A DNA stretch of 64,000 nt, taken from positions 32,933 through 96,932 of the forward strand of contig MWYY01000058.1 in NCBI GenBank assembly GCA_002050355.1. The letters run 5' to 3'. A program made the translations under genes and the position numbers. Below, one piece after another: positions 1-8,208 of this stretch (the first letter of the stretch is position 1; every line of letters begins with the position of its first letter). The stretch comes from Acidobacteria bacterium 28-9. GTDB taxonomy: Bacteria > Acidobacteriota > Blastocatellia > Pyrinomonadales > Pyrinomonadaceae. The notes beneath the pieces were generated by a model, which saw only the letters and a program-made list of their open reading frames with translations, ran no database searches and was not told the origin of the DNA.

Positions 1-736
1 ACGCGGAATGCGCTGAAGCGCTCATAAATTCGAGATTTTCAGGACGATTGTCGGCTTCATCAAAATTCTTGTGATGAATCACCGTTTTGTCATTTTTAAA
101 TCGTGGAACTTCGCCGAGCAAGCTGCTTCGGGCGACAATCCAATGCGCTCTTTGCATTCTGCCCGAATAATTTTGCTGAACGAGAACGTAGCCGTCTTTG
201 TCCGTTTCACGATAAAGCGGCATTAATGACTCGCCAGCTTTCAACTTTTCGGCTTTAAGAAAACTTCCGTCTCGCAGCATAAATTTATGGTCTGGCGTGC
301 AGCAAATTTCTGCGCCGTTGTCCAAAAAAACTTTGACGAGTTTGGCGTTTGCGCGTGTTTTCTTCGCCGTCGCTTTCGCCGCGACAACTTTTCCGCTTTC
401 AGTGCAAGCGTAAACGACAATCTCTTTATCGTTTTCCGCCAATTCACGAAGCGAATAAGAATTTCCGTCAAGCGTCGGAACGAGCGTGTTGCCTGAAAAG
501 CAACCGATGTCAACGCCGACAGTTGCGGGAATTACCGCGTCTTTCGTCGCAATGACTGAACCGACCATAGAGCCGATGCCGAGATGGGCGTCCGGCATCA
601 GCGCGACGTGTTTATAGAGACACGGCAGACGCGAGACGTTGCGAAGCATATTATGTTCGTCAGTCGAAAGGGCGTGGCTGACCCACGAAAAAATGTCGGC
701 TTTCGCCCCGCTGATATTAAGTTTGCTAAAGCTCAT
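1..736 (-). CDS. rtcB: RtcB RNA ligase, 5' part, interrupted by an intein (partial, runs off window)
   Basis: The open frame begins at an ATG preceded by a clear GGAGG Shine-Dalgarno and is cut by the window edge, so it is absent from the ORF track. Residues 1-78 match the RtcB N terminus (LMPDAHLGIGSMVGSVIATK, then PATVGVDIG). RtcB is the GTP/Mn-dependent ligase joining 3'-phosphate and 5'-OH RNA ends. Directly after VGVDIG, where RtcB has its metal-binding Cys, an intein begins: CFSGNTLVPTLDG is a typical block A with Cys1. Block B follows (CTPDHKFMLRDGSFLKAEKL, with the TxxH motif), and then an HNH-type homing endonuclease signature (VIHHKNF, then NRPENLEFM). The C-terminal splice junction and C-extein lie outside the window. 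The RtcB and intein calls are direct from motifs; active splicing is inferred. Confidence 0.9.
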   Translation of the reverse strand, partial: MSFSKLNISGAKADIFSWVSHALSTDEHNMLRNVSRLPCLYKHVALMPDAHLGIGSMVGSVIATKDAVIPATVGVDIGCFSGNTLVPTLDGNSYSLRELAENDKEIVVYACTESGKVVAAKATAKKTRANAKLVKVFLDNGAEICCTPDHKFMLRDGSFLKAEKLKAGESLMPLYRETDKDGYVLVQQNYSGRMQRAHWIVARSSLLGEVPRFKNDKTVIHHKNFDEADNRPENLEFMSASAHSA

Positions 737-930
737 ATTTCCTCCAATAAAATTATAATAAGACAATAAATAAATGTGGTAAGCAAGAATTAAAATAAAA
801 CAATTAATTTACTGTAAAAATTTTCAGTTTTTTGAGATGCTGAAACTAATGTATCTTCAGCTCTATTTTTTGTATAAACTAAACAGACGGGTTTGGCATC
901 AAAATCGCCGACTGTTTGATTGGTAAAAAA

Positions 931-2688
931 ATGATTGAAACCGGAACACTTTTACAGGATCGCTACTTAATCGAGAGGCAAATCGGCTCAGGCGGAATGG
1001 GCGCGGTTTACCGTGCCATTGACCAGCGTTTCGGAAGTCACGTAGCGATAAAAGAAACTTTTTATAAAGATGAAGAATTGGGTCACGCTTTCGAGCGCGA
1101 GGCGCATCTTCTCAACAGCCTGCATCATCCGGTTTTGCCTCACGTCTCGGATTATTTCACCGAAAGTAACGGACATTTTCTGGTGATGCAGTTCATAGAG
1201 GGAGAAGATTTGTTCGAGATTTTAAAGCGGAAAGGCGCATTTCCCGTCTCGGATGTTTTGCGCTGGACAACCAGTCTGCTCGACGCGCTCGATTATCTGC
1301 ATTCGCAGACGCCGCCGATTATTCACCGCGATATCAAACCGCAAAACTTAAAAATAACCACGCGCAGCGATATTGTTTTGCTAGATTTCGGATTGGCGAA
1401 ACTCAACTCCGATGACACTCAGGCACAATTAAGCGTATTCGGCTATTCGCGTAAATACTCGCCCCTCGAACAAATTCAAGGCACGGGAACAGACGCTCGC
1501 TCCGACATTTTTGCTCTCGGAGCAACTATTTATCATCTTTTGACCGGCAAACCGCCGATTGATGTTCTCGCCCGCGCCTCCGAAATCGTTGCCGGTAACC
1601 GCGACCCGCTTCTAATGGCAAACGAAATCAACGCCCAAATTCCGCTTGACGTGGCAAATGTTCTGAATTCGGCGCTGGCGCTCAATGCCGCCGGACGTTT
1701 TGTTTCGGCAAAAGCGATGCAGCAGGCATTGGATCACACCATTAATGTGACCTCTGCCGAAAACGCTGAAGAGTTACCAGAAACAGTATTAGCTGCTGTT
1801 CCTTTCAATAACGGAGTAACAATTTCCGCGGAAACCGAAAGTTTTCCGGCACTTGAAGCATTTGCCGCAGAAGTGGCAAGCGGCTCTCCGCAAACGCATG
1901 CTAACGACAAATTGTCGGCAGTTGAGATTTCGAATCAGAATCGTCAAACGCCTTTAACAATTCCGGAATTTTTACCGCATACCACTACAATTATAGAAGA
2001 AGCGACGAGGGTTTCTGCGCCGATAAAGCGCTCAAGGTTTCCTGTTGCAGCTTTGACGGCTGTGCTAATTTGCGTCGGTTTGTCGGCGGGTTACTTTATT
2101 AACAAGACGAATTCATCAAACGAGCCGAATCAAACTCCGATTGTTCAGTCAACTTCAGAAACGAATACAATTCCGGAAGAATCCGCAACAGTTTTAGAAA
2201 CACCGATGCCGGAAGTTTCTAATTCGTCTTCAGCGGAAAACGTTCCGCAAACCGAAGCCGCACCAATTTTAGTTAAAACATCCGCCGAAAAGCGGGAAAT
2301 TCCTGAAAAGAGGGAAACTGTCGAAAAGAAAAAAACTGTCGATGAGCCTTCTGTGCAAGTAGAGACAACGCAAGTCGAGACAACAGAAAAGCCGAAACCG
2401 GCACCGGCTCAAAGCGAAACTTCGCGTTCGGCTTCGAAACCCATTCCGCGCCGCAGCGAATCTCAGCGAAACGGCGAAACACGCACTCGTGTCATCGAAC
2501 CTCCCGTCCCAGACATCGAATCAATTTTTACCGGTCGCCCGTCGGGTGAACGCGATGAAAAACTTCGCCGCCAGGAAGAACGCCGCCACCAGCGCGAGCA
2601 AATGAGCGACCAAGAGTTGAGAGAAAATCGCCGCCAACGCAGGGAAGAACGAAAGCGACGCCAAAACGGAAACAATTTTCCCTTTTAA
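931..2688 (+). CDS. Pkn-type serine/threonine protein kinase with one membrane span
   Basis: Hanks-type kinase of the bacterial PknB class. With the ATG at 931 as start, the glycine loop GSGGMG is at about residues 19-24, the ATP Lys (VAIKE) at 41, the catalytic loop HRDIKPQN at 132-139 and DFG at 152-154, so the kinase should be active. A single hydrophobic span (FPVAALTAVLICVGLSAGYF) near residue 370 separates the cytoplasmic kinase from a low-complexity, Pro/Glu/Arg-rich C-terminal tail that presumably lies outside the membrane. The ORF track uses a TTG 15 nt upstream; neither start has a good ribosome site, and the ATG gives the usual kinase N terminus (TGTLLQDRYLI). The substrate is unknown. 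The neighbour at 2693 is convergent. Confidence 0.9.
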   Translation: MIETGTLLQDRYLIERQIGSGGMGAVYRAIDQRFGSHVAIKETFYKDEELGHAFEREAHLLNSLHHPVLPHVSDYFTESNGHFLVMQFIEGEDLFEILKRKGAFPVSDVLRWTTSLLDALDYLHSQTPPIIHRDIKPQNLKITTRSDIVLLDFGLAKLNSDDTQAQLSVFGYSRKYSPLEQIQGTGTDARSDIFALGATIYHLLTGKPPIDVLARASEIVAGNRDPLLMANEINAQIPLDVANVLNSALALNAAGRFVSAKAMQQALDHTINVTSAENAEELPETVLAAVPFNNGVTISAETESFPALEAFAAEVASGSPQTHANDKLSAVEISNQNRQTPLTIPEFLPHTTTIIEEATRVSAPIKRSRFPVAALTAVLICVGLSAGYFINKTNSSNEPNQTPIVQSTSETNTIPEESATVLETPMPEVSNSSSAENVPQTEAAPILVKTSAEKREIPEKRETVEKKKTVDEPSVQVETTQVETTEKPKPAPAQSETSRSASKPIPRRSESQRNGETRTRVIEPPVPDIESIFTGRPSGERDEKLRRQEERRHQREQMSDQELRENRRQRREERKRRQNGNNFPF

Positions 2689-2692
2689 GCCT

Positions 2693-3754
2693 TTAACTTA
2701 TAACTTTTATATCGCGCTCGCTGAAAATTCTCCAGCCGCCGGTTGTTCGCTGCCACCTCAATTCCTGAACGACTTCGCCGCGACGGATTTTTGATTTGAC
2801 TTCGACATTATACTTTTTACGGAAACGCATTATCGCCGTCCGACCGCCGCCTTGAAATATAATTTCCGGCTCTTCGGCTCGTATATCAATTGATTTAGCT
2901 GTGGCGAAACGAATCTTTTCAACACGAACAGAATTGCGCGAAGTATTGCGGGCGAGATAAAAAGACTTTAATTCCGGCATATAAAACGACATTTGTTTTT
3001 CGATGTTGCGACGGTTGGTCGCCTGAATCCATTGACCCAATGCTTCACGGATTGTAACGGCTTCATCGCTCTCGATTCGAGAGGAACGCGCGCTAGTCGC
3101 AGCAGAAGGTGAAGCGGTTCTATTGTCCTGTCTGGCAACCTGCCTGTCAGCCTGCGTTTCGCCATAGATGTCCCAGCGCGCGACATCGGCGATTTTATTA
3201 TAGACGGTTTGAATAACAACCGGCTCGACAAGTTCCTTGGCGGCAATGCGGCGCGTTACCCGCAAACGCTGACCGTTTTCGAGAGACGTAAAGGTAAAAC
3301 TCAAATTGTCATTACTGCCGCCGCTCGAATTGAAAATCAAACTGTTTCGCTCAAGCCCGATGCGCGAGCGAACAATCTGACCGCCCGGAGCGCGAGCGTT
3401 GCGCGTAACGCCGTCGGCTTGAAACGTAACCCGCGGAGCGCGAGAAGAACCGAGCGTAATGCGATTTCCGCGACACTCGATAGCTAGCAAATCGGGCGGT
3501 GTCAGTCGAACCGCCAAATCCATAAAAAACTGCTGTTGTTCGCCGTACGGAACATTGCTCGACGCGCCTTCGATAACCGAATAAAGTTTATCGCTGTCAT
3601 TCGGGTCAATCCGATAAACACCCGACAAACCCGCTGCCGCGCTGCAAACATTTTGCGTCGCCCTTTCCCGCATCGTTTGTGCGTAGAGTGTTCCGCAGGA
3701 ATACGCAAGTAATAGTGACAAAATTATTAATGTCCGATTGTTTATTCGCAACAT
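2693..3754 (-). CDS. Secreted hypothetical protein with C-terminal SnoaL/NTF2-like domain
   Basis: 353 aa with a signal peptide (hydrophobic run LIILSLLLAYSCGTLYAQ; the Cys could also be a lipidation site). The middle section is beta-rich and unrecognised. The last ~110 residues (EALGQWIQATNRRNIEKQMS and following, ending in a repeated Trp/Arg strand pattern) resemble the DUF4440/SnoaL-like NTF2 fold often found at the C terminus of acidobacterial secreted proteins. No catalytic motif is evident. It ends 5 bp from the convergent kinase gene. The function is unknown; the family assignment is from pattern only. Confidence 0.65.
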   Translation of the reverse strand: MLRINNRTLIILSLLLAYSCGTLYAQTMRERATQNVCSAAAGLSGVYRIDPNDSDKLYSVIEGASSNVPYGEQQQFFMDLAVRLTPPDLLAIECRGNRITLGSSRAPRVTFQADGVTRNARAPGGQIVRSRIGLERNSLIFNSSGGSNDNLSFTFTSLENGQRLRVTRRIAAKELVEPVVIQTVYNKIADVARWDIYGETQADRQVARQDNRTASPSAATSARSSRIESDEAVTIREALGQWIQATNRRNIEKQMSFYMPELKSFYLARNTSRNSVRVEKIRFATAKSIDIRAEEPEIIFQGGGRTAIMRFRKKYNVEVKSKIRRGEVVQELRWQRTTGGWRIFSERDIKVIS

Positions 3755-3976
3755 CTCATCTTCCTCCGTTCAATTTCAAACCCCGCGTTAGATGGCAAAA
3801 TCATTAGCCAAGTTTAACAAAATTAATTCGGAAAACGGAAAGGGAATTATAAATAGTTTTTCGTTTTTATTCATTCATTGTTCACTTTTAAATCGTCGAT
3901 AAATTCGCGTAAAGTTAAACCGCGCAACTTTTCGAGCTGGTTTGCGTAAAATTTTGGTTAAGCAAACAAAGATTTT

Positions 3977-4486
3977 ATGAACATTTCAATCAAACAATTA
4001 ACGGAAAATGATTGGCGAGAATTTTCTCTAATTCGTCTGAAAGCTCTACAGACAGACCCATTTGTCTTCGGCTCAAATTACGAAAAAGAATCACAAATGA
4101 CCGAAGCCGGTTGGCGAAGCCGTCTGCAAGCGAAAGACAACGCGATATTTTTGATTTACGCGGGCGATACGCCCATCGGGATGACTTGCGTTTCGGTTGA
4201 CCGCGACGACCCGACAAGGAAAACCGCGCTTCTTTGGGGTTCGTGGCTCGCGCCCCACGCTCGCGGGAAAGGTTTGTCGGAGTTGATGTATCAAACCAGA
4301 ATCAATTGGGCGAAAAAGCAACCGACGGTTGAGAAAATCATCGTTTCGCATCGCGCCTCAAATGTTTCGTCAAAATATGCCAATCAAAAACATGGATTTG
4401 TTTTCACGCACAAAACCGAAAAAGTCTGGACGGACGGTATAACGGAAGACGAAATCTTTTACGAACTCGAAATCAAAAACGCATAA
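3977..4486 (+). CDS. GNAT family N-acetyltransferase
   Basis: 169 aa, full length for a single GNAT domain. N-terminal IKQLTENDWREFSLIRLKAL is the usual beta1-alpha1 start, and the acetyl-CoA pyrophosphate loop is seen as HARGKGLSELMYQ (the R/Q-x-x-G-x-G/A pattern), followed by a strand and the beta-bulge region. It would transfer acetyl from acetyl-CoA to an amine; the substrate cannot be read from sequence. It stands alone between two minus-strand genes. Confidence 0.85.
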   Translation: MNISIKQLTENDWREFSLIRLKALQTDPFVFGSNYEKESQMTEAGWRSRLQAKDNAIFLIYAGDTPIGMTCVSVDRDDPTRKTALLWGSWLAPHARGKGLSELMYQTRINWAKKQPTVEKIIVSHRASNVSSKYANQKHGFVFTHKTEKVWTDGITEDEIFYELEIKNA

Positions 4487-4612
4487 CAAAACATCTTACA
4501 AATCAAAAATTGGCGACGAAATTGCCGAGAATTTCGCCCCGTAAATTTTAATTGAGCGGGAAAGAGTCGAACTTTCTAATCCAATATATTCCCGACGGCA
4601 TCCGCCAAAATT

Positions 4613-5812
4613 TCAATTTTTATAAGGAACTATTTTTCTTATAGCTTCTTCACTCTTTTCAGCTTTAGCTTTTAATGCTTTTTGATACCTTTCTTCCAAA
4701 GGTTGGGTAATGGCAAAAATATCCGAGCCAACGTATTCAGCCCAAACTTTTTTATCAATTACATACTCAACAAGAAGTTTTTCTCCAAAAAACATCATGT
4801 TTGCTTTGTTACCTTTTACGCTAATACATCTTGTGTGATTTCCGTCGCCGCCAACATAATATTTATTTGGAATTAAGGTTACATCACCCTTCGACCTCAT
4901 ATTAGTAAAAATTTGTTTCGCAACTCCTAGACAAATATCTAGGCAGGCTTGATGAGCTTGAATTGACTCAACCAAACTTACTTTTGGGTCACCGTATCTT
5001 ACACCAGCAGGGCATTGAATAAGGCTCAAAACTATTTCTGGAATTTCACGAAGCCCGGAATTTTTAGCTTGCTCTGCGAGCATTTTCAAGTCATGTCCAA
5101 AGGGAAATTTATCATTCCTTTCCTCAATATAAGCCTTGATAATTTTTTCGGTTGCTTGTAAAGATGACCATTTTGAAAGACCATATTGAGGCGGATTAGT
5201 AAAAATGTGGCTTACTGCCGCATCTATATCTCCCTTTGCTTGTTGAATCAGAACATTATCAGTCAATGCTTCCAATTCGCATCTAGCATCATTCCCAAGT
5301 CTGAAACTGTCAAAGATACTTTTTAATTCTTCATTTTTGAGATTTTTAATATATTCTTTCGTAATATCATCAATCAAATTAAGGATATTTACCTCTGGAA
5401 GTTTTCTATTTGTGCCTATTGTCGGTGATTTTAATTTGCCAAAATTCTTAATCGAACATGTTGCTACAACTGCGCCGAGAATAAGTGGAAGCCGCATTCT
5501 GTAAGCGTCACCACGAATTAAAATTGCCATCTTCCAAGTTGGATCAAATTTTAATTTGTCGCCATATTTATTATCAAACCATTGACGAATCCTATTAGTA
5601 AGGTCATCGCCTTTGTAGCTTCCTTCAGTTATAGTTTTTTTGAATGGCGGAGCAACAAGATTTAATCCAAAACGAGAAGAAATATTGAGCCAAGCGTGTA
5701 ACGGTCTTTGAAAAATTAAAAGACCTTTTTTGCATAATTCTTCGTCAACGGATTCCATCAATTCTTGAAAGTCTTCTTCATTCTTTACGTCATATTTTTC
5801 TGTTGCTTTCAT
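4613..5812 (-). CDS. Hypothetical protein with a possible C-terminal HEPN-like domain
   Basis: 399 aa, not recognised over most of its length. The stretch FPFGHDLKMLAEQAKNSGL, then VRYGDPKVSLVESIQAHQAC resembles the helical HEPN fold (His-x-Leu-x2-Leu followed ~30 residues later by a V/A-RY motif and a long helix), seen in RNases and substrate-binding domains. It is noticeably richer in A+T than its neighbours, has no Shine-Dalgarno before the ATG, and is flanked by a TROVE gene remnant on one side and a tRNA-like fragment on the other, so recent acquisition is plausible. Function unknown; the HEPN call is tentative. Confidence 0.6.
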   Translation of the reverse strand: MKATEKYDVKNEEDFQELMESVDEELCKKGLLIFQRPLHAWLNISSRFGLNLVAPPFKKTITEGSYKGDDLTNRIRQWFDNKYGDKLKFDPTWKMAILIRGDAYRMRLPLILGAVVATCSIKNFGKLKSPTIGTNRKLPEVNILNLIDDITKEYIKNLKNEELKSIFDSFRLGNDARCELEALTDNVLIQQAKGDIDAAVSHIFTNPPQYGLSKWSSLQATEKIIKAYIEERNDKFPFGHDLKMLAEQAKNSGLREIPEIVLSLIQCPAGVRYGDPKVSLVESIQAHQACLDICLGVAKQIFTNMRSKGDVTLIPNKYYVGGDGNHTRCISVKGNKANMMFFGEKLLVEYVIDKKVWAEYVGSDIFAITQPLEERYQKALKAKAEKSEEAIRKIVPYKN

Positions 5813-5833
5813 AGGAGTTTTGAATAGTGCCTA

Positions 5834-5862
5834 GAGTGGATATTTGTTTTAAATATCCACTC
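5834..5862. repeat. Perfect 12-bp inverted repeat (hairpin)
   Basis: GAGTGGATATTT and its exact complement are separated by 5 nt and followed on the plus strand by TTTT. It sits between the TROVE remnant and the HEPN-like gene. On the minus strand, where both neighbours are transcribed, it lacks a T tract, so it is at best a weak terminator or an RNA-stabilising hairpin. Confidence 0.6.
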
Positions 5863-5869
5863 TTTTATA

Positions 5870-6094
5870 TTAAATCTCAACCTTCTCAATCACACCAACC
5901 CAATGTTCCGCCGTCAGATTGTTACGGGCGAATTCCGCAATCAAGTTAAAAACCTGGTCGGAAAATCCGCCGACGTTCAAAATGTCGGCTCGTTCTTTGG
6001 CTTTCGTGTGCGCGTAAGGCTGGATGTCAATGCAGACGAGTTTCGCGTCTTTGTTTCGAGATTTGAACTCGTTCCACTGTTTTATCGTTTTCGT
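5870..6094 (-). pseudogene. 3' remnant of a TROVE/Ro60 (Rsr) RNA-binding protein gene
   Basis: Translating the minus strand gives about 74 residues (KLVCIDIQPYAHTKAKERAD, then ILNVGGFSDQVFNLIAEFAR, then HWVGVIEKVEI) ending in TAA. This is the end of the vWA domain that closes bacterial Ro60/TROVE proteins, including the ILNVGGFSD signature. An in-frame stop at 6095-6097 lies upstream, and the rest of the gene (the TROVE HEAT-repeat ring) is missing: thiL ends only ~50 bp away. Ro60/Rsr binds Y RNAs and in many bacteria sits beside RtcB in an RNA-repair operon. It is not in the supplied ORF track as a gene because no start remains. Confidence 0.85.
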
Positions 6095-6143
6095 TTAGCT
6101 GAACACTTGTTTTGTGAAAAATTTTATTGGATTGAAAATTTGC

Positions 6144-7133
6144 TCAAAAATGTCGAAAGCCTTTTGGCTGTAAAATCGTTGATTCATTTCCTGAAACAAG
6201 CTCAACGGTTTCAACATTTGTCGTTACTTCTCCGATGAGAGTAAAGGAATGATTTTTTAATTCTTTTTCGAGGTAGAAATTATTTTCTGGATTTGCCGTA
6301 AACAACAGTTCAAAATCTTCGCCACCGTCGAAAGCGTGTGAAAATTTTTCTTTTTCTGATTTTGATAGTGAAATCAGATTTTTATGAAAGGGAATTTTAC
6401 CGGCAAAGATTTTTGCGCCGACTTTGCTTGCTTGGCAAAGATGTGCCAAATCGCTCGAAAGACCGTCGCTTAAATCAATCATCGCGGTCGCCAGGTTTTT
6501 TACGCCTAAAACTTGTCCGATTTTTGTTTGCGGGTTCGGTTGTAACTGGCGCAAAAGCAAGTTTTTGTGTTCGGTTTTTTCAAATCTTTCGCCGCTTTCC
6601 AAAAGTTTTAATCCGCACGCCGCGCCGCCGAGTTCGCCCGTAACATAAATTAAATCATCGGGTTGCGCGCCTGAACGCAAAATGGCTTTTCCTTTTTTTA
6701 CTTCTCCCGCAACAATTGAATCAACTACAATTTTATCCGTTGTTCGAGAAACGTCGCCGCCGATTAATTCGACATTGTATTTTTTCGCCAGATCAAACCA
6801 GCCGTCATAAAATCTCTCGACAAAATCAGTTTTCCAAGCCTTTTCGGGAATGCCGATTGAAACCAACGCCCATACAGGTTTTGCGCCCATCGCCGCGACA
6901 TCAGAGAGCGAAACGGCTAACGCTTTATGTCCCAAGAATTCAGGAGTTGTCCAATCAGCCCGAAAATCAACGTCTTCAATCAGCAAATCAGTTGTAATTA
7001 CTAGGTCGGTTCTTTCGTTTTTTGGAATTACCGCGCAATCGTCGCCAATCCCAATTCTGACTGCTGACGGCTGACAACTGAGTGCTAACGACTTGCTTTT
7101 AATGTATTGAATTAACTCGAATTCGGATTTCAT
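6144..7133 (-). CDS. thiL: Thiamine-monophosphate kinase
   Basis: 329 aa, normal length. ThiL phosphorylates thiamine phosphate to the cofactor thiamine diphosphate with ATP. The family signatures are all present: GIGDDCAVI near the N terminus (Mg/ATP-binding), DLLIEDVDFR, HKALAVSLSDVAAMGA, GGDVSRT, and DLSDGLSSDLAHL followed by GGEDFELLF at the C-terminal half, as in the AIR-synthase/PurM fold. No other thiamine gene is nearby and no TPP riboswitch is seen upstream. The start is the ATG at 7133, followed upstream by an AT-rich promoter region shared with the divergent MerR gene. Confidence 0.95.
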   Translation of the reverse strand: MKSEFELIQYIKSKSLALSCQPSAVRIGIGDDCAVIPKNERTDLVITTDLLIEDVDFRADWTTPEFLGHKALAVSLSDVAAMGAKPVWALVSIGIPEKAWKTDFVERFYDGWFDLAKKYNVELIGGDVSRTTDKIVVDSIVAGEVKKGKAILRSGAQPDDLIYVTGELGGAACGLKLLESGERFEKTEHKNLLLRQLQPNPQTKIGQVLGVKNLATAMIDLSDGLSSDLAHLCQASKVGAKIFAGKIPFHKNLISLSKSEKEKFSHAFDGGEDFELLFTANPENNFYLEKELKNHSFTLIGEVTTNVETVELVSGNESTILQPKGFRHF

Positions 7134-7218
7134 AAAAAATTCATTGACACAAATTTATTAAATACATACAATAACGGCGGCAGAATTTATAAAAAACATT
7201 AACATATCAGAGGTTCAA

Positions 7219-7776
7219 ATGGGACAATTTGCAACTGCAATACCGGAAAAAATATTCTTTAAAATTGGTGAAGTATGTGATTTAGTTGGCGTGCAGGCGC
7301 ACGTTTTACGCTATTGGGAAACCGAGTTTCCGATGCTTTCACCGCAAAAAAATCGTTCCGGTCAGAGAAGTTACCGGCGACGCGATGTCGAAATTGCCCT
7401 GCGCGTTAAAGAACTTCTTTATGAAGACCTTTATACAATCGCCGGGGCGAAGAAAAAACTGCAAACCGAATTGCGCGAATCAAATCGCTTGAAAATCGTT
7501 CATTCCGAATCGGTGCCGAAAGAAAGTTTTATAAAAGAAGTTAAGATGCCCGACACGCAAGAAGAACAGTTCGTTGGAGGAGAATCGGTTAAAGCAGAAG
7601 GCGTCTTGGAGTTTGAAGATATTGAAGATTTTCAGGAAAGTAAACCTATCGAAATGAACGAAGATCGACGTGAGGCTTTAACACATCTTGCCGCGCAACT
7701 GCTCGAACTCAGGGAAATGTTAAAGACGAAAAATTCCGAAGACCAGAGCAGTCAGCAAAGAAATTATCGAGTTTGA
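7219..7776 (+). CDS. MerR-family transcriptional regulator
   Basis: 185 aa. The N-terminal winged helix is a clear MerR domain ([20 protein letters not shown], then WETEF and [20 protein letters not shown]), with the usual wing and the start of the dimerisation helix ([11 protein letters not shown]). The C terminus is acidic and has no metal-binding Cys pattern, so it is not a classical metal sensor; it resembles the short MerR proteins often found upstream of tRNA genes in this phylum. AGAGG precedes the ATG. It is divergent from thiL and just upstream of tRNA-Pro. Confidence 0.88.
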   Translation: MGQFATAIPEKIFFKIGEVCDLVGVQAHVLRYWETEFPMLSPQKNRSGQRSYRRRDVEIALRVKELLYEDLYTIAGAKKKLQTELRESNRLKIVHSESVPKESFIKEVKMPDTQEEQFVGGESVKAEGVLEFEDIEDFQESKPIEMNEDRREALTHLAAQLLELREMLKTKNSEDQSSQQRNYRV

Positions 7777-7815
7777 CAAAAATTCAATTCATTTCTAAGC
7801 TGAATAAATCCGTAA

Positions 7816-7889
7816 CGGAACGTAGCGCAGCCTGGTAGCGCGCTTCCTTGGGGTGGAAGAGGTCGTGAGTTCGAATCTCGCCGTTCCGA
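7816..7889 (+). tRNA. tRNA-Pro (anticodon GGG)
   Basis: A complete cloverleaf can be drawn: acceptor CGGAACG pairs with CGTTCCG, D arm with CCTGGTAGCGC, anticodon stem CTTCC/GGAAG around the loop TTGGGGT (anticodon GGG), and T arm with GTTCGAATC. The CCA end is not encoded. The gene lies directly upstream of a truncated integrase, which suggests it has served as an integration site. Confidence 0.95.
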
Positions 7890-7915
7890 CGCCTTTTAAT
7901 AAATAAAATAAAAAG

Positions 7916-7957
7916 ATGGTTGCAATCCGGCGGCGCAGCTCCGGTTTTTGCAGCCAT
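7916..7957. terminator. Hairpin between tRNA-Pro and integrase remnant
   Basis: ATGGTTGCAATCCGG can pair with CCGGTTTTTGCAGCCAT around a 10-nt GC-rich loop, with a few internal mismatches. It follows tRNA-Pro and precedes the convergent integrase remnant, so it could terminate either transcript. Confidence 0.5.
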
Positions 7958-7964
7958 TTCCCCC

Positions 7965-8208
7965 TCAGTTCACCCCGTTTGATTCCTGCACTTTTTCGTC
8001 CAGAGAATTTACCGCCTCAAACATTCCTTCCAAATCCGACTGCGCGTAAATTTTAGTTATTGCCAAATCCGAATGCGCGAACAAATCCTGTATGATTAGC
8101 GGATTAACATTTCGCCGTATAAGCTCGGATGCCATTTCGCGGCGCAAATCGTGAAAATGAAAATTTGCTTCGCGCGTATCATCTTTTTTATTTATTTTCG
8201 CGTTGATT
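7965..8208 (-). pseudogene. C-terminal fragment of a tyrosine recombinase (integrase)
   Basis: The frame reads NFHFHDLRREMASELIRRNV, then QDLFAHSDLAITKIYAQ, the catalytic HxxR box and the final H/Y box (Tyr nucleophile) of a tyrosine recombinase. The N-terminal arm, core-binding domain and first catalytic Arg are missing, and the frame runs straight into the end of the neighbouring membrane-protein gene. The ORF track shows only the last 60 residues because no ATG is left. It is most likely the stump of an element once integrated at the adjacent tRNA-Pro. Confidence 0.8.
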
